DNA of 64,000 bases, from contig CALFBP010000007.1 in the NCBI GenBank assembly GCA_937951625.1, positions 31,108 through 95,107 of the forward strand. Direction: 5' to 3'. Positions 42,724 to 53,052 of the stretch are shown in pieces. This DNA is from an uncultured Thermoguttaceae bacterium. Its GTDB lineage: Bacteria > Planctomycetota > Planctomycetia > Pirellulales > Thermoguttaceae. Numbering within the stretch: the stretch's first letter is position 1; every line of letters starts with the position of its first letter. The notes beneath the pieces were generated by a model, which saw nothing but the letters and a program-made list of their open reading frames with translations, was not told where the DNA came from and ran no database searches. A program made the position numbers and the translations under genes.

Positions 42724-44148
42724 TCACTCGGGCAGCGGTTTGCCCTTGGTTTCCGGGGCCAGCCAGATCAAGACCATGCCGAGGACGTACACCAACGTGA
42801 TGTTGGCCATGGCGTTGGCGTAGTCGCCGCCGAACCAGTGGACCAACTGGCCCATGTAAAGCGTGCCAAAGGCGGCGAGAATGCGGCCGAAGTTGAAGCT
42901 CAGGCCTTGGCCGGTGGCGCGGACGCGGGTGGGGAAGATTTCGGGCAAGTAGAGCGGGAGCCAACCGTAAAAGGCCGCGGTCACCCCGCCCACGAACAAC
43001 GCGGTGATCCAGAAGAGTCCGCGGTCGGCAGGTCCCAGCCAACGGAACAGATAGGCGCAGGAGACGAGCGAGAGGAGGCAAAGGGCGAAGTAGACGGGGC
43101 GGCGTCCCCAAATGCCGCCAATCACGGGGGCCACGAAGCAGGCGATGATCGCCCCGATGGCAATCACGATCTGCACGCCGGCCTTGGCCCGCGCCGAAGC
43201 CGCCGAAATCTCCCTCCAGGCGGCGGGCGGCAACTGCGTCTTGGCCTCTTCGAGCTTTTCCTTCAGTTGGCTCTTTTCGGCGGCCAACAGGTTGCTTCCG
43301 GGCAGTCGGGCCTCGACCAGCTCAGCTTGTTTCATCTGTTCGACCCAAAGGGGAATCCAACCCGAAACCGCGGCCCAGGTGCCGATCAAAGGAATCGCCG
43401 AAAAGATGATCGCCAGGATCGTTCGCTTGCGCAATCCCGGGGCGAAGATTTCGAGGACGGGCAAGCGCTTGGCGGTCTTGGCCGCCTCCTTCCATCGCTC
43501 CGACTCGGGCACGAGGAAGCTCACGAAGAAAGCAAGGACCGCTGGCAAGGCGCCGATCAACATGAGTCGGCGCCAGGGGCTGGTGAAGGCCTCGACCACG
43601 TGGCCGACGAGACCCACCGGAGGCTCATGGCTGCCCACAGAAATCACCGGCACGAAAAAGGCGAATATCCCGATGAACAAGAACCCGAAATTGGCTGCCG
43701 CGCCGATCGCGCCCGCGAGTTTCGGGCGGTGTCGCTCGGGCCAACACTCGACGACCAGGGCCACGGCCACCGCCCATTCTCCGCCCATCCCGAGGGAGGC
43801 GATGAATCGGAACAACCCCAAATGCCAGGCTTGCTGGGCGAAGGCCCCGGCTCCCGTGAACAGCGAATAGACAAGGATGCTCAGCACCATCGCCCGCACG
43901 CGCCCCAGGCGGTCGCCGACCCAACCAAAGACCAGTCCGCCCAGGGCCGCGCCCAATAGGAAACAGGCCACGATCACCCCGTTCCAGCGGCCCACGGCGG
44001 CGTCGCCCATGTCGGCCAGGAGTTCCTGAAGCGCCGGCCGCGCGACGAGCGGAAACAGCCCGATTTCCACCCCATCGAACATCCAGCCCAAAAAAGCGGC
44101 GGTCAGCACCAGCCACTGGTCCCTGGTCAGACGCTGCGTCTCGGCCAT
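42724..44148 (-). CDS. MFS transporter
   Basis: The 474-residue protein is a major facilitator superfamily carrier with about 12 membrane segments. Motif A is GWVGDRLGRVRAM. LGWMFDGVEIGLFPLVARPAL at the start and GLFRFIASLGMGGEWAVAVALV resemble the metabolite:H+ symporter (sialate/aromatic acid) group. An enlarged loop between segments 6 and 7 carries helical, charged sequence with KSQLKEKLEEAKTQLPP. The ATG at 44148 is chosen at the family start; the extension to 44232 is unconserved. The substrate is not predictable. Confidence 0.88.
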   Translation of the reverse strand: MAETQRLTRDQWLVLTAAFLGWMFDGVEIGLFPLVARPALQELLADMGDAAVGRWNGVIVACFLLGAALGGLVFGWVGDRLGRVRAMVLSILVYSLFTGAGAFAQQAWHLGLFRFIASLGMGGEWAVAVALVVECWPERHRPKLAGAIGAAANFGFLFIGIFAFFVPVISVGSHEPPVGLVGHVVEAFTSPWRRLMLIGALPAVLAFFVSFLVPESERWKEAAKTAKRLPVLEIFAPGLRKRTILAIIFSAIPLIGTWAAVSGWIPLWVEQMKQAELVEARLPGSNLLAAEKSQLKEKLEEAKTQLPPAAWREISAASARAKAGVQIVIAIGAIIACFVAPVIGGIWGRRPVYFALCLLSLVSCAYLFRWLGPADRGLFWITALFVGGVTAAFYGWLPLYLPEIFPTRVRATGQGLSFNFGRILAAFGTLYMGQLVHWFGGDYANAMANITLVYVLGMVLIWLAPETKGKPLPE

Positions 44149-44277
44149 CAGGATTTTCCCTTCGGAGTTGTACGTTGCGGGGAGGTCAGGGTTGCGATGG
44201 TAGCGTGATCTTAACCTCGGCCGAGGCCGCAAACAAGTTCTTTACCGGCGAATCTCCCGCTTCTGGTTCGGCCGGCG

Positions 44278-46836
44278 TCAGCCGACGCGGGCCCGGCGCG
44301 GTTCGCCCGACTTAGAGGCATCTGCCTCGGCGTCGCCTTCCTCGTTGGATGCGGCCTCAGAATTTGCTTCAAAGCCACCGCCGCGATTCCGCGCGGCCCG
44401 CGGGGGACGTTCTTCGTCGACGGCATCCTCGGGCAGATCGCGTCCTTGGGAAGAGGGGGTGCTGAGGAGAATGCGGTTGGCGGGACGCCGCGGGGCAGGG
44501 GTCGTCGGCGGGTCGGACGATGCGCTGGCCCCTCGGCTTCGTATCCGCTCCCATTGTTCCCAGGTCATGAGCACTTCCCGAGCCTGGGAGCCGTTGTAGG
44601 GACCGACGATGCCGTCCTCGGCCATGTAGTCGATGAGCCGCGCGGCGCGACCGTAACCAATCCCCATCGCCCGCTGCAACAACGAACAGCTCCCGCGCCC
44701 CTCGCGGATGACCAGCTCCACGGCGTTTTCGTAAAGCTCGTCGCGGTTGCCGACGGGATGGCCCTCGGGTTCTGGCGTGCTGGCCTTGAGTTGCACGAGC
44801 TCCTTGACGTATTGCGGCTCGGTGGTGGAGATGGCCTCGATCACCCGCGTGATTTCGTCATCGCTGAGGTACGTGCCCTGTCCGCGGAGGATCGTGCTGG
44901 TGCCCGGCCACAAGAACAACATGTCGCCGTTGCCCAAGAGCTTTTCCGCGCCCATCTCATCGAGCACCACGCGGCTGTCCGTGCGGCTGGCCACCTGGAA
45001 GCAGATTCGGGCGGGCAAATTGGACTTGATCAGGCCGGTGATTACGTCCACGGTCGGCTTTTGCGTGGCCAGCACCAGGTGGATGCCGACCGCGCGGCTT
45101 TTCTGCGCCAAGCGGATGATGTGGGCCTCGACCTCCTTGGCGGCCGTCATCATCAGGTCGGCCATCTCGTCGGCCACGATGACGATGTACGGCATGTGCG
45201 TGGGGATCTGTTGACGCTCCTCGTCGTCGGCGGGGCGAATGCGGTCCATCAATTCTTCTTCGCCCAATTGGTTGTACACGCTCACGTGGCGCACGCCGGC
45301 CCGGGCGAGGAGCTGGTAGCGTTCCTCCATCTTCTCCACCGCCCACCCTAGGATCGCCTCGGCCTTGCGCATGTCGGTCACGACCGGGTGCATGAGGTGG
45401 GGGATGCTGGCGTATTGGCTCAATTCGACCATTTTGGGGTCGATCAGCAGCAGGCGGACTTCGTCGGGGCGGCGGGTCATCAGGATCGACGTGATGATCG
45501 TATTCAAGCACACGCTCTTGCCCGTGCCCGTCCGCCCCGCGATTAACAGGTGCGGCAGGCTGGAAAGGTCCACCGTCATCGGGTGGCCGGCCACGTCCTT
45601 TCCCAGGAAGATCGGGATGCGCTGCGTGCTCGCAAGGCTTCCCGCCTCTTCCATCACCTCGCGAAGCCGGACCAATTGGCGTTCGTTGTTGGGCACCTCG
45701 ATGCCGACGGTGTTCTTGCCGGGCAGCGGGGCCACGATCCGCACGCTGGGCACGCGGAGGGCTACGGCCAGGTCGTCGGCCAGGCCCGTGATCCGGCTCA
45801 ATCGCAGTCCCGCCTCCAACTCCACCTCGAACTGGGCGATGACCGGTCCCGTCTGAATCTCGACCACACGGATGCGAAAACCGAAATCCGCGAAGGTCTT
45901 CTCCAGGATTTTCGCCTTGCGGCGGACCTCCTTTTCTTGCTCCTCGAACGAGAACGGTTCGCTGGGCAATAAGAGTTCCAAGCTGGGCAGTTCGTAGTCG
46001 GCGGGTCCGTCGCCGCTGGCCGCCTCGATTTGTTCGAGAAGTTCCTGGTGACCGGCGGCCCTGGGTTTGCGGACCCGCGGTTCCGGCAGTTCCAGGGGCT
46101 TCTCCGGCGGCTTTTCCACAACAGGTTCGGGCCGGGGTGGGCTGGGCTCGGCCCGTTTCAAGACCCGAACGGCCGGTGCGTTGTCGCTCGCCTGCTCGTC
46201 GTCCGGGCTGTCGTCCGCGGAATCGAGATCGGACCTGCGCTTGCGGCCCCTAGCGGCGCAGGCCTTTCCCACGCTCGCCGCCCCCTTCCCCAAGCCGCTG
46301 ACCGGAAGACCAATCAACCACGCGGCCACGGTGAGGATTGCATAGTCCGTGGCGAGCAACAGGCCGCCGACGATTAAGCTCATAACGACGATATACGACC
46401 CGGCAGCCGCAAAGTACTCTTGAAGAATCCCCTTGGCGGCTGCGCCCAAATAGCCGCCAGCGCCGATGATTGGGCCGGGCGAAAGCCACGGGAAGGCGAG
46501 CGTTGCCAGCGCACAGATTCCTACCAAGGAAAGCAGCCAGCCAAGTAACCGCAGCCAAGGAGAGGGAATCTCGCGACGGCCGAGCATGAGCACGTCGAGC
46601 ACGACCAGCGAGGCAAGCAAGTAGTAGGCCCCTACCCCAAACCCGGTAAACAGGAGGGTCGCCGCGACCGCCCCAGAGCGCCCACAGAGGTTCGCCGCCT
46701 CGGATCGCGGAGGGTAGACCAGGGAACTAGGCGGATCCGCCGGATCGTAGCTGAGCAAGCTGGCGGTGAGAAACGCCGCCACTGCCAGCAGGGCAAGGGC
46801 CGCCAGGTCGTGTCTAGGATCGCGTCGTTCGGGCAT
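44278..46836 (-). CDS. ftsK: DNA translocase FtsK/SpoIIIE
   Basis: This is a septum-located DNA pump that clears chromosome ends before division. The first 190 or so residues hold four membrane segments. A charged Pro/Glu linker (about 195-270) is followed by the alpha/beta motor with Walker A AGRTGTGKSV (near residue 435), Walker B region VRLLLIDPKMVELS and the DEMADLMM segment. The gamma winged helix at the end (AVELVIREGRGSCSLLQRAMGIG) reads KOPS-type sequences. A disordered acidic tail of about 75 residues follows. At 852 residues it is normal for a planctomycete. Confidence 0.96.
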   Translation of the reverse strand: MPERRDPRHDLAALALLAVAAFLTASLLSYDPADPPSSLVYPPRSEAANLCGRSGAVAATLLFTGFGVGAYYLLASLVVLDVLMLGRREIPSPWLRLLGWLLSLVGICALATLAFPWLSPGPIIGAGGYLGAAAKGILQEYFAAAGSYIVVMSLIVGGLLLATDYAILTVAAWLIGLPVSGLGKGAASVGKACAARGRKRRSDLDSADDSPDDEQASDNAPAVRVLKRAEPSPPRPEPVVEKPPEKPLELPEPRVRKPRAAGHQELLEQIEAASGDGPADYELPSLELLLPSEPFSFEEQEKEVRRKAKILEKTFADFGFRIRVVEIQTGPVIAQFEVELEAGLRLSRITGLADDLAVALRVPSVRIVAPLPGKNTVGIEVPNNERQLVRLREVMEEAGSLASTQRIPIFLGKDVAGHPMTVDLSSLPHLLIAGRTGTGKSVCLNTIITSILMTRRPDEVRLLLIDPKMVELSQYASIPHLMHPVVTDMRKAEAILGWAVEKMEERYQLLARAGVRHVSVYNQLGEEELMDRIRPADDEERQQIPTHMPYIVIVADEMADLMMTAAKEVEAHIIRLAQKSRAVGIHLVLATQKPTVDVITGLIKSNLPARICFQVASRTDSRVVLDEMGAEKLLGNGDMLFLWPGTSTILRGQGTYLSDDEITRVIEAISTTEPQYVKELVQLKASTPEPEGHPVGNRDELYENAVELVIREGRGSCSLLQRAMGIGYGRAARLIDYMAEDGIVGPYNGSQAREVLMTWEQWERIRSRGASASSDPPTTPAPRRPANRILLSTPSSQGRDLPEDAVDEERPPRAARNRGGGFEANSEAASNEEGDAEADASKSGEPRRARVG

Positions 46837-47461
46837 CGGCAGCCACGGGCTTCCGCAATCGGGCGGACCGCGGAAAGCTCTGGATCAAGCCAAATGAAAT
46901 CACCCCCGGGGCCCGTCCGTGCCCGGTTGCACGACTCGCGCTGGCTTCTTGGATTCTCTCCAAAAAGAAAATGGATCGTTTCCGCCCGCGCACGCTGCAA
47001 CGACAGTCCTTGCCTTGGTCTTCGCATCGGCCGTCAAGCCCAAACGAAACCAGTTCTTGTCGTGGCGGCTTTCCTCTTTGCCTAACATGGAAAGCGAAGA
47101 CGACCGCGACAAAACGGAGAGGCGTCAAAGGTCATCCCAACAGAACTGACAAGTGCAGGAAGCAACTGGTGCAGCTCGACTACGGCATCTAAACGCACCC
47201 CCGCGAGGTGACCATGAAGACTACCCACACGATGGGATTCACTGGCTGAGGTAGGCCTGGGATATTGCCACTCGAATTGTGGGGGTTTCAAAAATGCACA
47301 CAATCACTTGTCAATGGAGGAAAGCTCCATTTTGTGGTATTGAGCTTTGCATTAATCGCGCGATGGCGTACTTGATCACTTCCCAAATCCCCGGGGCTCT
47401 GATATTCTTCAACAGTGAGGAATCTGGTTTCCCTTCCACAGGTTCAGGAGAGAGAAAGTCA
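46837..47461. other. long intergenic region before ferredoxin
   Basis: This 625-base region lies between ftsK (minus) and ferredoxin (plus) and becomes AT-richer near 47280-47420. Only short frames without family features are present. It probably contains divergent promoters; I cannot assign boxes with confidence. Confidence 0.45.
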
Positions 47462-47635
47462 ATGTCAGCTAATGTGAACACCGAAACCTGCTCGGGTTGC
47501 GGTGATTGCGTGGAGGCCTGCCCCCTGGACGCCATCACGATTCAGGACGAGAAGGCCGTTGTGGATCCCGAGACTTGCGGGGATTGCGGCGCTTGTGTCG
47601 ACGTGTGCCCCACTGAGTCGATCACGGTGTCATAA
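47462..47635 (+). CDS. 2[4Fe-4S] ferredoxin
   Basis: This 57-residue electron carrier has two cluster motifs: Cys10, Cys13, Cys16, Cys20-Pro and Cys39, Cys42, Cys45, Cys49-Pro, each of the CxxCxxCxxxCP form. It binds two [4Fe-4S] clusters. An AGGAGAGA site lies upstream of ATG 47462; the longer frame from 47279 is not supported. A rho-independent terminator lies 68 bases downstream, so it is probably a one-gene transcript. Confidence 0.95.
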   Translation: MSANVNTETCSGCGDCVEACPLDAITIQDEKAVVDPETCGDCGACVDVCPTESITVS

Positions 47636-47702
47636 CTCGTCGACCGAGTTCGTCGTGGCGGAGTTCCGATAGGACTCGGCTGAGGCTGTTGTTGACATTT
47701 TG

Positions 47703-47736
47703 AAACGGCGGGCTGTTTGCAGTCCGCCGTTTTTTG
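47703..47736 (+). terminator. rho-independent terminator after ferredoxin
   Basis: A 9-bp stem (AAACGGCGG/CCGCCGTTT) with a 12-base loop is followed by a run of Ts. It stands 68 bases after the ferredoxin stop and before the ClpP-like gene. Confidence 0.85.
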
Positions 47737-47811
47737 CTTCTTGCCAATGATGAGACTGGAAACGCAGAGGAATGCGGGCAACAATATGGAGTGGCGAGGA
47801 TCGAGTGGAAC

Positions 47812-48447
47812 ATGAGGCAAAGCCTTCCACGTTATCCACTCTCTCCGAACTTCGCAGGGTCCGTTTGGGATGATGAAGTCCACGGTCATTGGCTGAGGCA
47901 AATGAGCGACCATGATTCCACCGGGTGGCCGGAAATCGCGTTGGTCGGCGACTTGACCGAAAACCAGTCCCAATTAGTGGCGAGTTTGCTGGAAGTCCCG
48001 CCGGGAGGCGAGTGTGTCTTGTACTTCGATTCGCTTGGCGGCAGTCCCTATTGTGCCATCGCCTTGACCAGCTTGATCTTGCTTCGGGGCCTGCGAGCGA
48101 CCGGAATCGTTGCCGGAGAATGTTCCTCAGCGGCCTTGTGGCCTTTTGCCGCCTGTACCCGGCGACTGGTCACCCCTTACAGCGTCCTTTTGTTCCATCC
48201 GATGAAATGGCAGAGCGAAGAGAACGTGGGGCTCGCCGAGGCTGCCGAATGGGCCCGCCATTTCAGCCGCCTGGAAGCTGACATGGACCGACTGTTGGCC
48301 GATCTGTTTCAAGTGTCCGCCGAGAAGCTCCGCGCATGGACCAATCCGGGCCGGTACGTGTCGGGTACGGAGTTGGTCGAGGCCGGTTTGGCGGAACTGG
48401 TGGAATTGAAACCCTTGGATTGGTTGCGGCGCAAGAGGCGGAAATGA
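47812..48447 (+). CDS. ClpP/crotonase-fold serine protease-like protein
   Basis: The 211-residue protein has a ClpP-like fold: [40 protein letters not shown] and the nucleophile segment GEC-Ser105-Ser106-AALWPFAA. A likely catalytic His129 lies in VLLFHPMKW. The normal GxAxS pattern is altered around the nucleophile (GECSSA instead of GQAASA), so activity is uncertain. The start at ATG 47812 is a choice; ATG 47902 with GAGG upstream is possible but would remove the first 30 residues. The stop overlaps the apbE start (ATGA). No other Clp gene is near. Confidence 0.78.
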   Translation: MRQSLPRYPLSPNFAGSVWDDEVHGHWLRQMSDHDSTGWPEIALVGDLTENQSQLVASLLEVPPGGECVLYFDSLGGSPYCAIALTSLILLRGLRATGIVAGECSSAALWPFAACTRRLVTPYSVLLFHPMKWQSEENVGLAEAAEWARHFSRLEADMDRLLADLFQVSAEKLRAWTNPGRYVSGTELVEAGLAELVELKPLDWLRRKRRK

Positions 48448-49568
48448 CCCATCGCACCACCCGACGCGATTTTTTGCGGGGCCGGTCGGGCCAGGGAGAT
48501 TCCCCAGCCCGATCGATGGCGCAGAGCGGTCTTGATCTGAAATCCGACTCCAGCGCGGGGCTGCCGCTGCTCCAGATCGCCCGACCTGCCATGGCTTGCG
48601 AGTTTCAGGTCGTTTTCAATGCCGGGCAGTACGTCCAGGCCACGGAGGCCGCGATGGAGACCCTGGACCTGATCGAGCACTTGGAGGGTCGGTTGAGCTA
48701 TTTTCGCCCCACGAGCCAGATCAGCCGCTTGAACCAGGTTGCGGCTGAGATGACGGTGGAGGTTGATGCAGAGTTGTTCGACCTGCTCCGCCTCGCCCGA
48801 ACGATCCACGACGAGACGCAAGGCGCCTTCGACATCACCAGCGCGCCGCTTTGGGAAGTTTGGGGATTTGCGCGGCGTCAAGGCGAAATGCCGTCGGAGA
48901 AGGAAATCAACGATGCCCTCAGATTGGTGGGCAACCGTTATGTGGAACTCGACCCGGCACGGCGAACCGTTCGCTTCGCCAAACCCGGGGTGCGCGTGAA
49001 CCTGGGGAGCATCGGCAAGGGCTATGCGTTGGATCGCGCCGCGGAACTCCTGGCCCAGCGGGGTATCGGGGATTTCCTGTTGCACGGCGGCCAGAGCAGC
49101 GTGCTGGCCCGAGGATCCCGGGCTGGACCCGTCGGAGCTGCTTCGGCCGCTTCAGGCTGGGTCGTGGGCGTCAAGCATCCCTTGCGTCCCAAGCAGCGGC
49201 TGGCGGAGATCCGTTTGCATGATCGGGCCTTGGGGACCTCGGGTTCGGCAATGCAATTTTTCCGATATCGCGGCCGGCGCTATGCCCATATCCTCGATCC
49301 CCGGACGGGTTGGCCCGCCGAAGGCGTCTTGTCGGTCACCGTCGTTGCTTCCCATGCCGCGGTGGCCGACGCCCTGTCCACCGCGTTTTTCGTGCTTGGC
49401 CCCAAGGCCGCGGAAGCCTACTGCCGCGAGCATCCGGGCATTGCTGCATTGTTCGTATGTCCCTTGCCCAAGAGCGAACGGCCCGCCCTGCACGCCTTCG
49501 GTTTTACCCCGGAGGAACTTCGGTTGGTGGGCGAGGAATTGTCCCTGCCGTGGCCTGGCTCCGGCTGA
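48444..49568 (+). CDS. apbE: FAD:protein FMN transferase
   Basis: ApbE attaches FMN to a threonine of target proteins outside the cytoplasm and uses FAD and magnesium. The 374-residue protein has a Tat-like start ([10 protein letters not shown]), an ACEFQVVF segment, [45 protein letters not shown] and the metal/FAD segment [13 protein letters not shown]. It starts at ATG 48444 within the stop of the ClpP-like gene, so the two are translationally coupled. No RnfG/NqrC-type or FMN-bind target is in the window. Confidence 0.93.
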   Translation: MTHRTTRRDFLRGRSGQGDSPARSMAQSGLDLKSDSSAGLPLLQIARPAMACEFQVVFNAGQYVQATEAAMETLDLIEHLEGRLSYFRPTSQISRLNQVAAEMTVEVDAELFDLLRLARTIHDETQGAFDITSAPLWEVWGFARRQGEMPSEKEINDALRLVGNRYVELDPARRTVRFAKPGVRVNLGSIGKGYALDRAAELLAQRGIGDFLLHGGQSSVLARGSRAGPVGAASAASGWVVGVKHPLRPKQRLAEIRLHDRALGTSGSAMQFFRYRGRRYAHILDPRTGWPAEGVLSVTVVASHAAVADALSTAFFVLGPKAAEAYCREHPGIAALFVCPLPKSERPALHAFGFTPEELRLVGEELSLPWPGSG

Positions 49569-49652
49569 GCCCGTGGGGGCGGTACCCTCGGCAAACCGAT
49601 CGGGCCGATTGCCCCAACGGCGCGGCAGGACCAAAATACCTCAGATGGCAAC

Positions 49653-50705
49653 ATGAAGATGGCGATTTTCCGGTGCCCACGACGAGAGGTTGGTCTGGTC
49701 CTGGCCATGCTGGCTGCGGCGTGGCCGGTCCATTCCGCGCCCTTGAACTCGATCCCTGACACGCCGAGCTTGAACAATGTCCGCCGGCAAGGTTGGTTGC
49801 AGTTCAACCTCCGTGCGGGACGGATTGTCGTGGCCGGCCTTCGTGGTGTGAATTTCAACCACGCCGGGCAATTGACGCCGGATCGCCGGGAACGGTTGAC
49901 GATTCGCGTCAGCGCGAACGAACCGATCCTCAGCTACGAACTGACCACGCCGACCTTTCGATTCCAGGTGGACGTGGCTGCGGGCAATCGGGTGCAGATC
50001 CGCCGCCTCCCTGGCGAAAACCAGCCCGGACCCGCCGTCGAGTTCCGCCAATCGCCCAACGAGCCGGTGTCCTTGAAAGTGACGGAAAGCGACGAGGACC
50101 GGCTCTATCACGCGGCGAGCATCTGGCATTTGTTCCTCGCCGAGCCGGCCGCGGCTCGCGAGCACCTCGATCCCTTGCTGAAAATTCTGTTTCGCGAGTG
50201 GGATTTCTCCAAGACGGCGGAGGAGATCGAAGCGGCGTTGGTCCGCATGGCCCAGAGCGGTGTTCCGCCAGATCAGAAACTTTGGGCCCAATGGGTCAAA
50301 GACCTGGGCGACGCCAGTTTTGCCAAGCGGGAGGCGGCGGACCGGCATCTTCGCGAGTCCGGTCGGGTCGTGGCCAGCTACCTTCAACGGCTCGATCCCG
50401 CCACGCTTGACGCCGAACAGCGATTCCGCATCCGGCGCATCCTTCGTGCCTTGGCCGAGCTGGGAAACGAGGAATCGCCGCCGCAACTGGCGATGTGGCT
50501 GTCGGGCGACGTTTCCGTGTGGCTGGCTCTCCTCGCCCGGGACGACGAGCCAACCCGACGCGCCGCCCTCCAACGTCTTCAAGCCCTCGTGGGCCACCCC
50601 CTGGCGTTCGACCCTGCCGCGGACCCCCAGGAGCGGGGACGCCAACTCGATGCGCTGCGAACCGCGCTCGGTGAGAAATCCCCAGACGTGGCCCCAAAAC
50701 CGTAG
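49653..50705 (+). CDS. secreted protein of unknown function, helical second half
   Basis: The 350-residue protein has a signal peptide ending near HSAP. The first half is beta-rich (GWLQFNLRAGRIVVAGLRGVNF; LTIRVSANEPILSYEL). The second half is helical and charged, with HEAT-like patterns (FAKREAADRHLRESG; RIRRILRALAELG; TRRAALQRLQALVG). I recognise no family. It lies 84 bases downstream of apbE on the same strand and may be cotranscribed. No FMN-bind motif is visible, so it need not be an ApbE target. Confidence 0.7.
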   Translation: MKMAIFRCPRREVGLVLAMLAAAWPVHSAPLNSIPDTPSLNNVRRQGWLQFNLRAGRIVVAGLRGVNFNHAGQLTPDRRERLTIRVSANEPILSYELTTPTFRFQVDVAAGNRVQIRRLPGENQPGPAVEFRQSPNEPVSLKVTESDEDRLYHAASIWHLFLAEPAAAREHLDPLLKILFREWDFSKTAEEIEAALVRMAQSGVPPDQKLWAQWVKDLGDASFAKREAADRHLRESGRVVASYLQRLDPATLDAEQRFRIRRILRALAELGNEESPPQLAMWLSGDVSVWLALLARDDEPTRRAALQRLQALVGHPLAFDPAADPQERGRQLDALRTALGEKSPDVAPKP

Positions 50706-50823
50706 GCCGTGCCCGCATATTCCGCCTACGGAACGCACCTCACCTGGTCGTCGAAAAACGCAATGGAACACCACTGACTCGAGATGTTGGCGACGGGGTG
50801 ATTTCCGTACGTCTTCCGGGTGG

Positions 50824-52494
50824 TCAACCGATTTGCATGATCGCCCAGGCCAGCAGGATCAGAATGCCTACCGAAATCCAAGCCAGTCCAAACCCCAGCA
50901 AATCTTCGCGATAGCGGCGGAAAAAGCCTCGCCACCGGTCCCGGGTCAACCACCCCGGAAGGTCGGTCAGCAGCAGGTCTTGGCCACGTTCCGCGGCCGG
51001 AACAGGCTCCCCGTCGGAGGAAAGGTTCATGGCGTTAAAGAAGCGGGCGATGCGTTCGGGGTCTTCGGGCCTGGTCAGCAGGCTGACCACGATCAAGGCC
51101 GCGAAACCAGTGAACAAGGACCAGGCAAACGGCGTGGCCGTCCATCGGTAAACCAACCGCAATTCGCCGACGGCGAGGTAGTTCAGCCCATAGTACACGC
51201 CGAAGGCCGCCACGGTCGCCGCGAAGGCCCCATACCGATTCGCCCGCCGCCAGACAAACCCGCCCAAAAACATGATGCCCATCAAGGCCGCGATCGTCTC
51301 GGTGAACAAAAAGGCCTGAAGGACCTCATCGACGTAGAGCGCAAAGAGGATGCCCAAGAGCGTCAGACTGAGGCCCGAGAGCCGACCCATCCAGAGCAGC
51401 TCGCGGTCATGGGCCTCGGGGCGGAGGAATTCGCGGTACAGGTTCCGGGTGAACAAGGCCCCCGAGTTGACCATGAAATTGGAGCAGGTCGACATATTGG
51501 CGGCGAGCACGCAAGCGACCATGAGTCCGACGAAGCCGGGTCCCAACAGGTGCAGGCAGGCGTAGCCGAAGGCGTCTTCCTGGTGTTTCAAGGCCGCGCC
51601 GCCTTGGGCAATCATGGCCGCCACGATCAGCCCGGTCAGCGCCCAGCCGATGGTGCAGAGCCGCTTGACGAAATTGCCATAGGTTTGCCCCACGCGCCCG
51701 GCCCGCTCGCTCGAACCTGTGGCGTTCATCGACAGCATGTGCGGCTGCGCGGTGATGCCCACCAGCCCGTTGATGGTAAGCATGGCGATGGTGAAGGCGT
51801 CGATCTGGCTGGACTCGTTGTACACTTCGAAGAACCAAGGCGGCAAGGTCGCCTTCATGCCGGAGAATCCTCCGACTGTCGCCAATCCGGCCGGAATGAG
51901 CATGAACGAGAGCGCGAGAATCAAGAAGCCTTGGATGAAATCGGTATAGGCCGAGGCGATCAACCCACCGAAAAAACTGTAGAGAATGAACGCGGCGGCC
52001 ATGCTCAACACCACCCCGTTGGCCGAGACCATTTCGCCCGTGGCCACGGAGATGATCCTGCCAGCCCCCTTCAACATGGCCCCTTGATTGAACACGAAAA
52101 AGGCAATGGCGAAGATAGTGTAGAGCAGGGCCAGATGGCGGCCGTAGCGGTCCTCGACGATCTCGCCGATCGTCGTGCGTTGGCTGCGGCGGTACCACGG
52201 GGCCATGAGCCAATAGAACGGCGTGGCCAACATGTTCTTCCACTGCCACCAGATGGTGGCGAAGCCCGCACTATACGAGGCCCCTGCCTGAGCCACGGGA
52301 TTTTCGGCGTTCGTGCCGGTCCCGAATGCCTGGCCCACCATCACCCACCAAGGCAGTTTTCGGTCGCCAAGAAAAAACCCGCCGCTGGTCTTGATCTTCC
52401 GCGCCATCCACAACCCGAACGCGGTGATCCCGACAAAATAGGCAACCAGAACTGTCCAATCCAGATGGGTGAAGCGGGCAGAAGCGGATGGCAT
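50824..52494 (-). CDS. sodium:solute symporter family protein
   Basis: The 556-residue protein has about 13-14 membrane segments of the SSS family. The opening LDWTVLVAYFVGITAFGLWMARK, the GGFFLGDRKLPWWVMVGQAFGT segment and the mid-protein ACVLAANMSTCSNFMVNSGALF segment match the sodium-site helices. A charged C-terminal loop (about residues 475-525) precedes the last segment. The solute is unknown; monosaccharide or sialate-like solutes are common for the family. Confidence 0.9.
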   Translation of the reverse strand: MPSASARFTHLDWTVLVAYFVGITAFGLWMARKIKTSGGFFLGDRKLPWWVMVGQAFGTGTNAENPVAQAGASYSAGFATIWWQWKNMLATPFYWLMAPWYRRSQRTTIGEIVEDRYGRHLALLYTIFAIAFFVFNQGAMLKGAGRIISVATGEMVSANGVVLSMAAAFILYSFFGGLIASAYTDFIQGFLILALSFMLIPAGLATVGGFSGMKATLPPWFFEVYNESSQIDAFTIAMLTINGLVGITAQPHMLSMNATGSSERAGRVGQTYGNFVKRLCTIGWALTGLIVAAMIAQGGAALKHQEDAFGYACLHLLGPGFVGLMVACVLAANMSTCSNFMVNSGALFTRNLYREFLRPEAHDRELLWMGRLSGLSLTLLGILFALYVDEVLQAFLFTETIAALMGIMFLGGFVWRRANRYGAFAATVAAFGVYYGLNYLAVGELRLVYRWTATPFAWSLFTGFAALIVVSLLTRPEDPERIARFFNAMNLSSDGEPVPAAERGQDLLLTDLPGWLTRDRWRGFFRRYREDLLGFGLAWISVGILILLAWAIMQIG

Positions 52495-52610
52495 CGAAGC
52501 TCCCGTGCGCGCAGGAAAAACAGCTTCCCTTCGACCCCATAGCGGGGCGGAATGGCGTTCACACTATACCGGCCTGCGGGAGCCGCGACCAGCGGGCCGG
52601 ATAGCGCGGA

Positions 52611-52808
52611 TCACGCGATCGCGGGTTCCATAACGGACGGCAAGCGCGCCAGTAAGCCGCGAACCAACTCGCGGCGACGCAAGAGATCCTCCCGAAGCCG
52701 TGCGGAGCGCGTGTGACGGATCTCGACGGGGAGCTCATCCAACTCGCGCTGGAGCAATTCCCGAATCAGGTTCAACTCATCCTGGGAAAGCCTTGCTGGG
52801 TCGAACAT
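52611..52808 (-). CDS. 65-residue helical protein of unknown function
   Basis: A strong AAGGAGG site precedes the ATG at 52808 by 5 bases, which decides the start over the longer frame from 52934. The protein is almost entirely helical and charged, with LSQDELNLIRELLQRELDELPVE-like amphipathic helices, then a LREDLLRRRELVRGLLARL helix. It may be a small regulator or a coiled-coil protein. It lies between the symporter and rpiB on the same strand. Confidence 0.75.
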   Translation of the reverse strand: MFDPARLSQDELNLIRELLQRELDELPVEIRHTRSARLREDLLRRRELVRGLLARLPSVMEPAIA

Positions 52809-53052
52809 TTGCCACCTCCTTCTGCGGGACGGGTCGGAAGGTTCGTCAACCCGAGCAACCGGCCGGCGACGGCCGACAGCTACCATCGAGGGGCCCCTAC
52901 CCTTAAGCCTTGCGGGTTGAGCAACCTCCGTCATCGTCCCGTTGTTACAGGACCACGTGCCATAGCAGATCGGCCCCAGATTCTTGGGAGAGAAGTCACA
53001 AACCGTCTACCTATCATTTTAGACGAAGCGTGGCTGCCAACAATCCCGCCAC

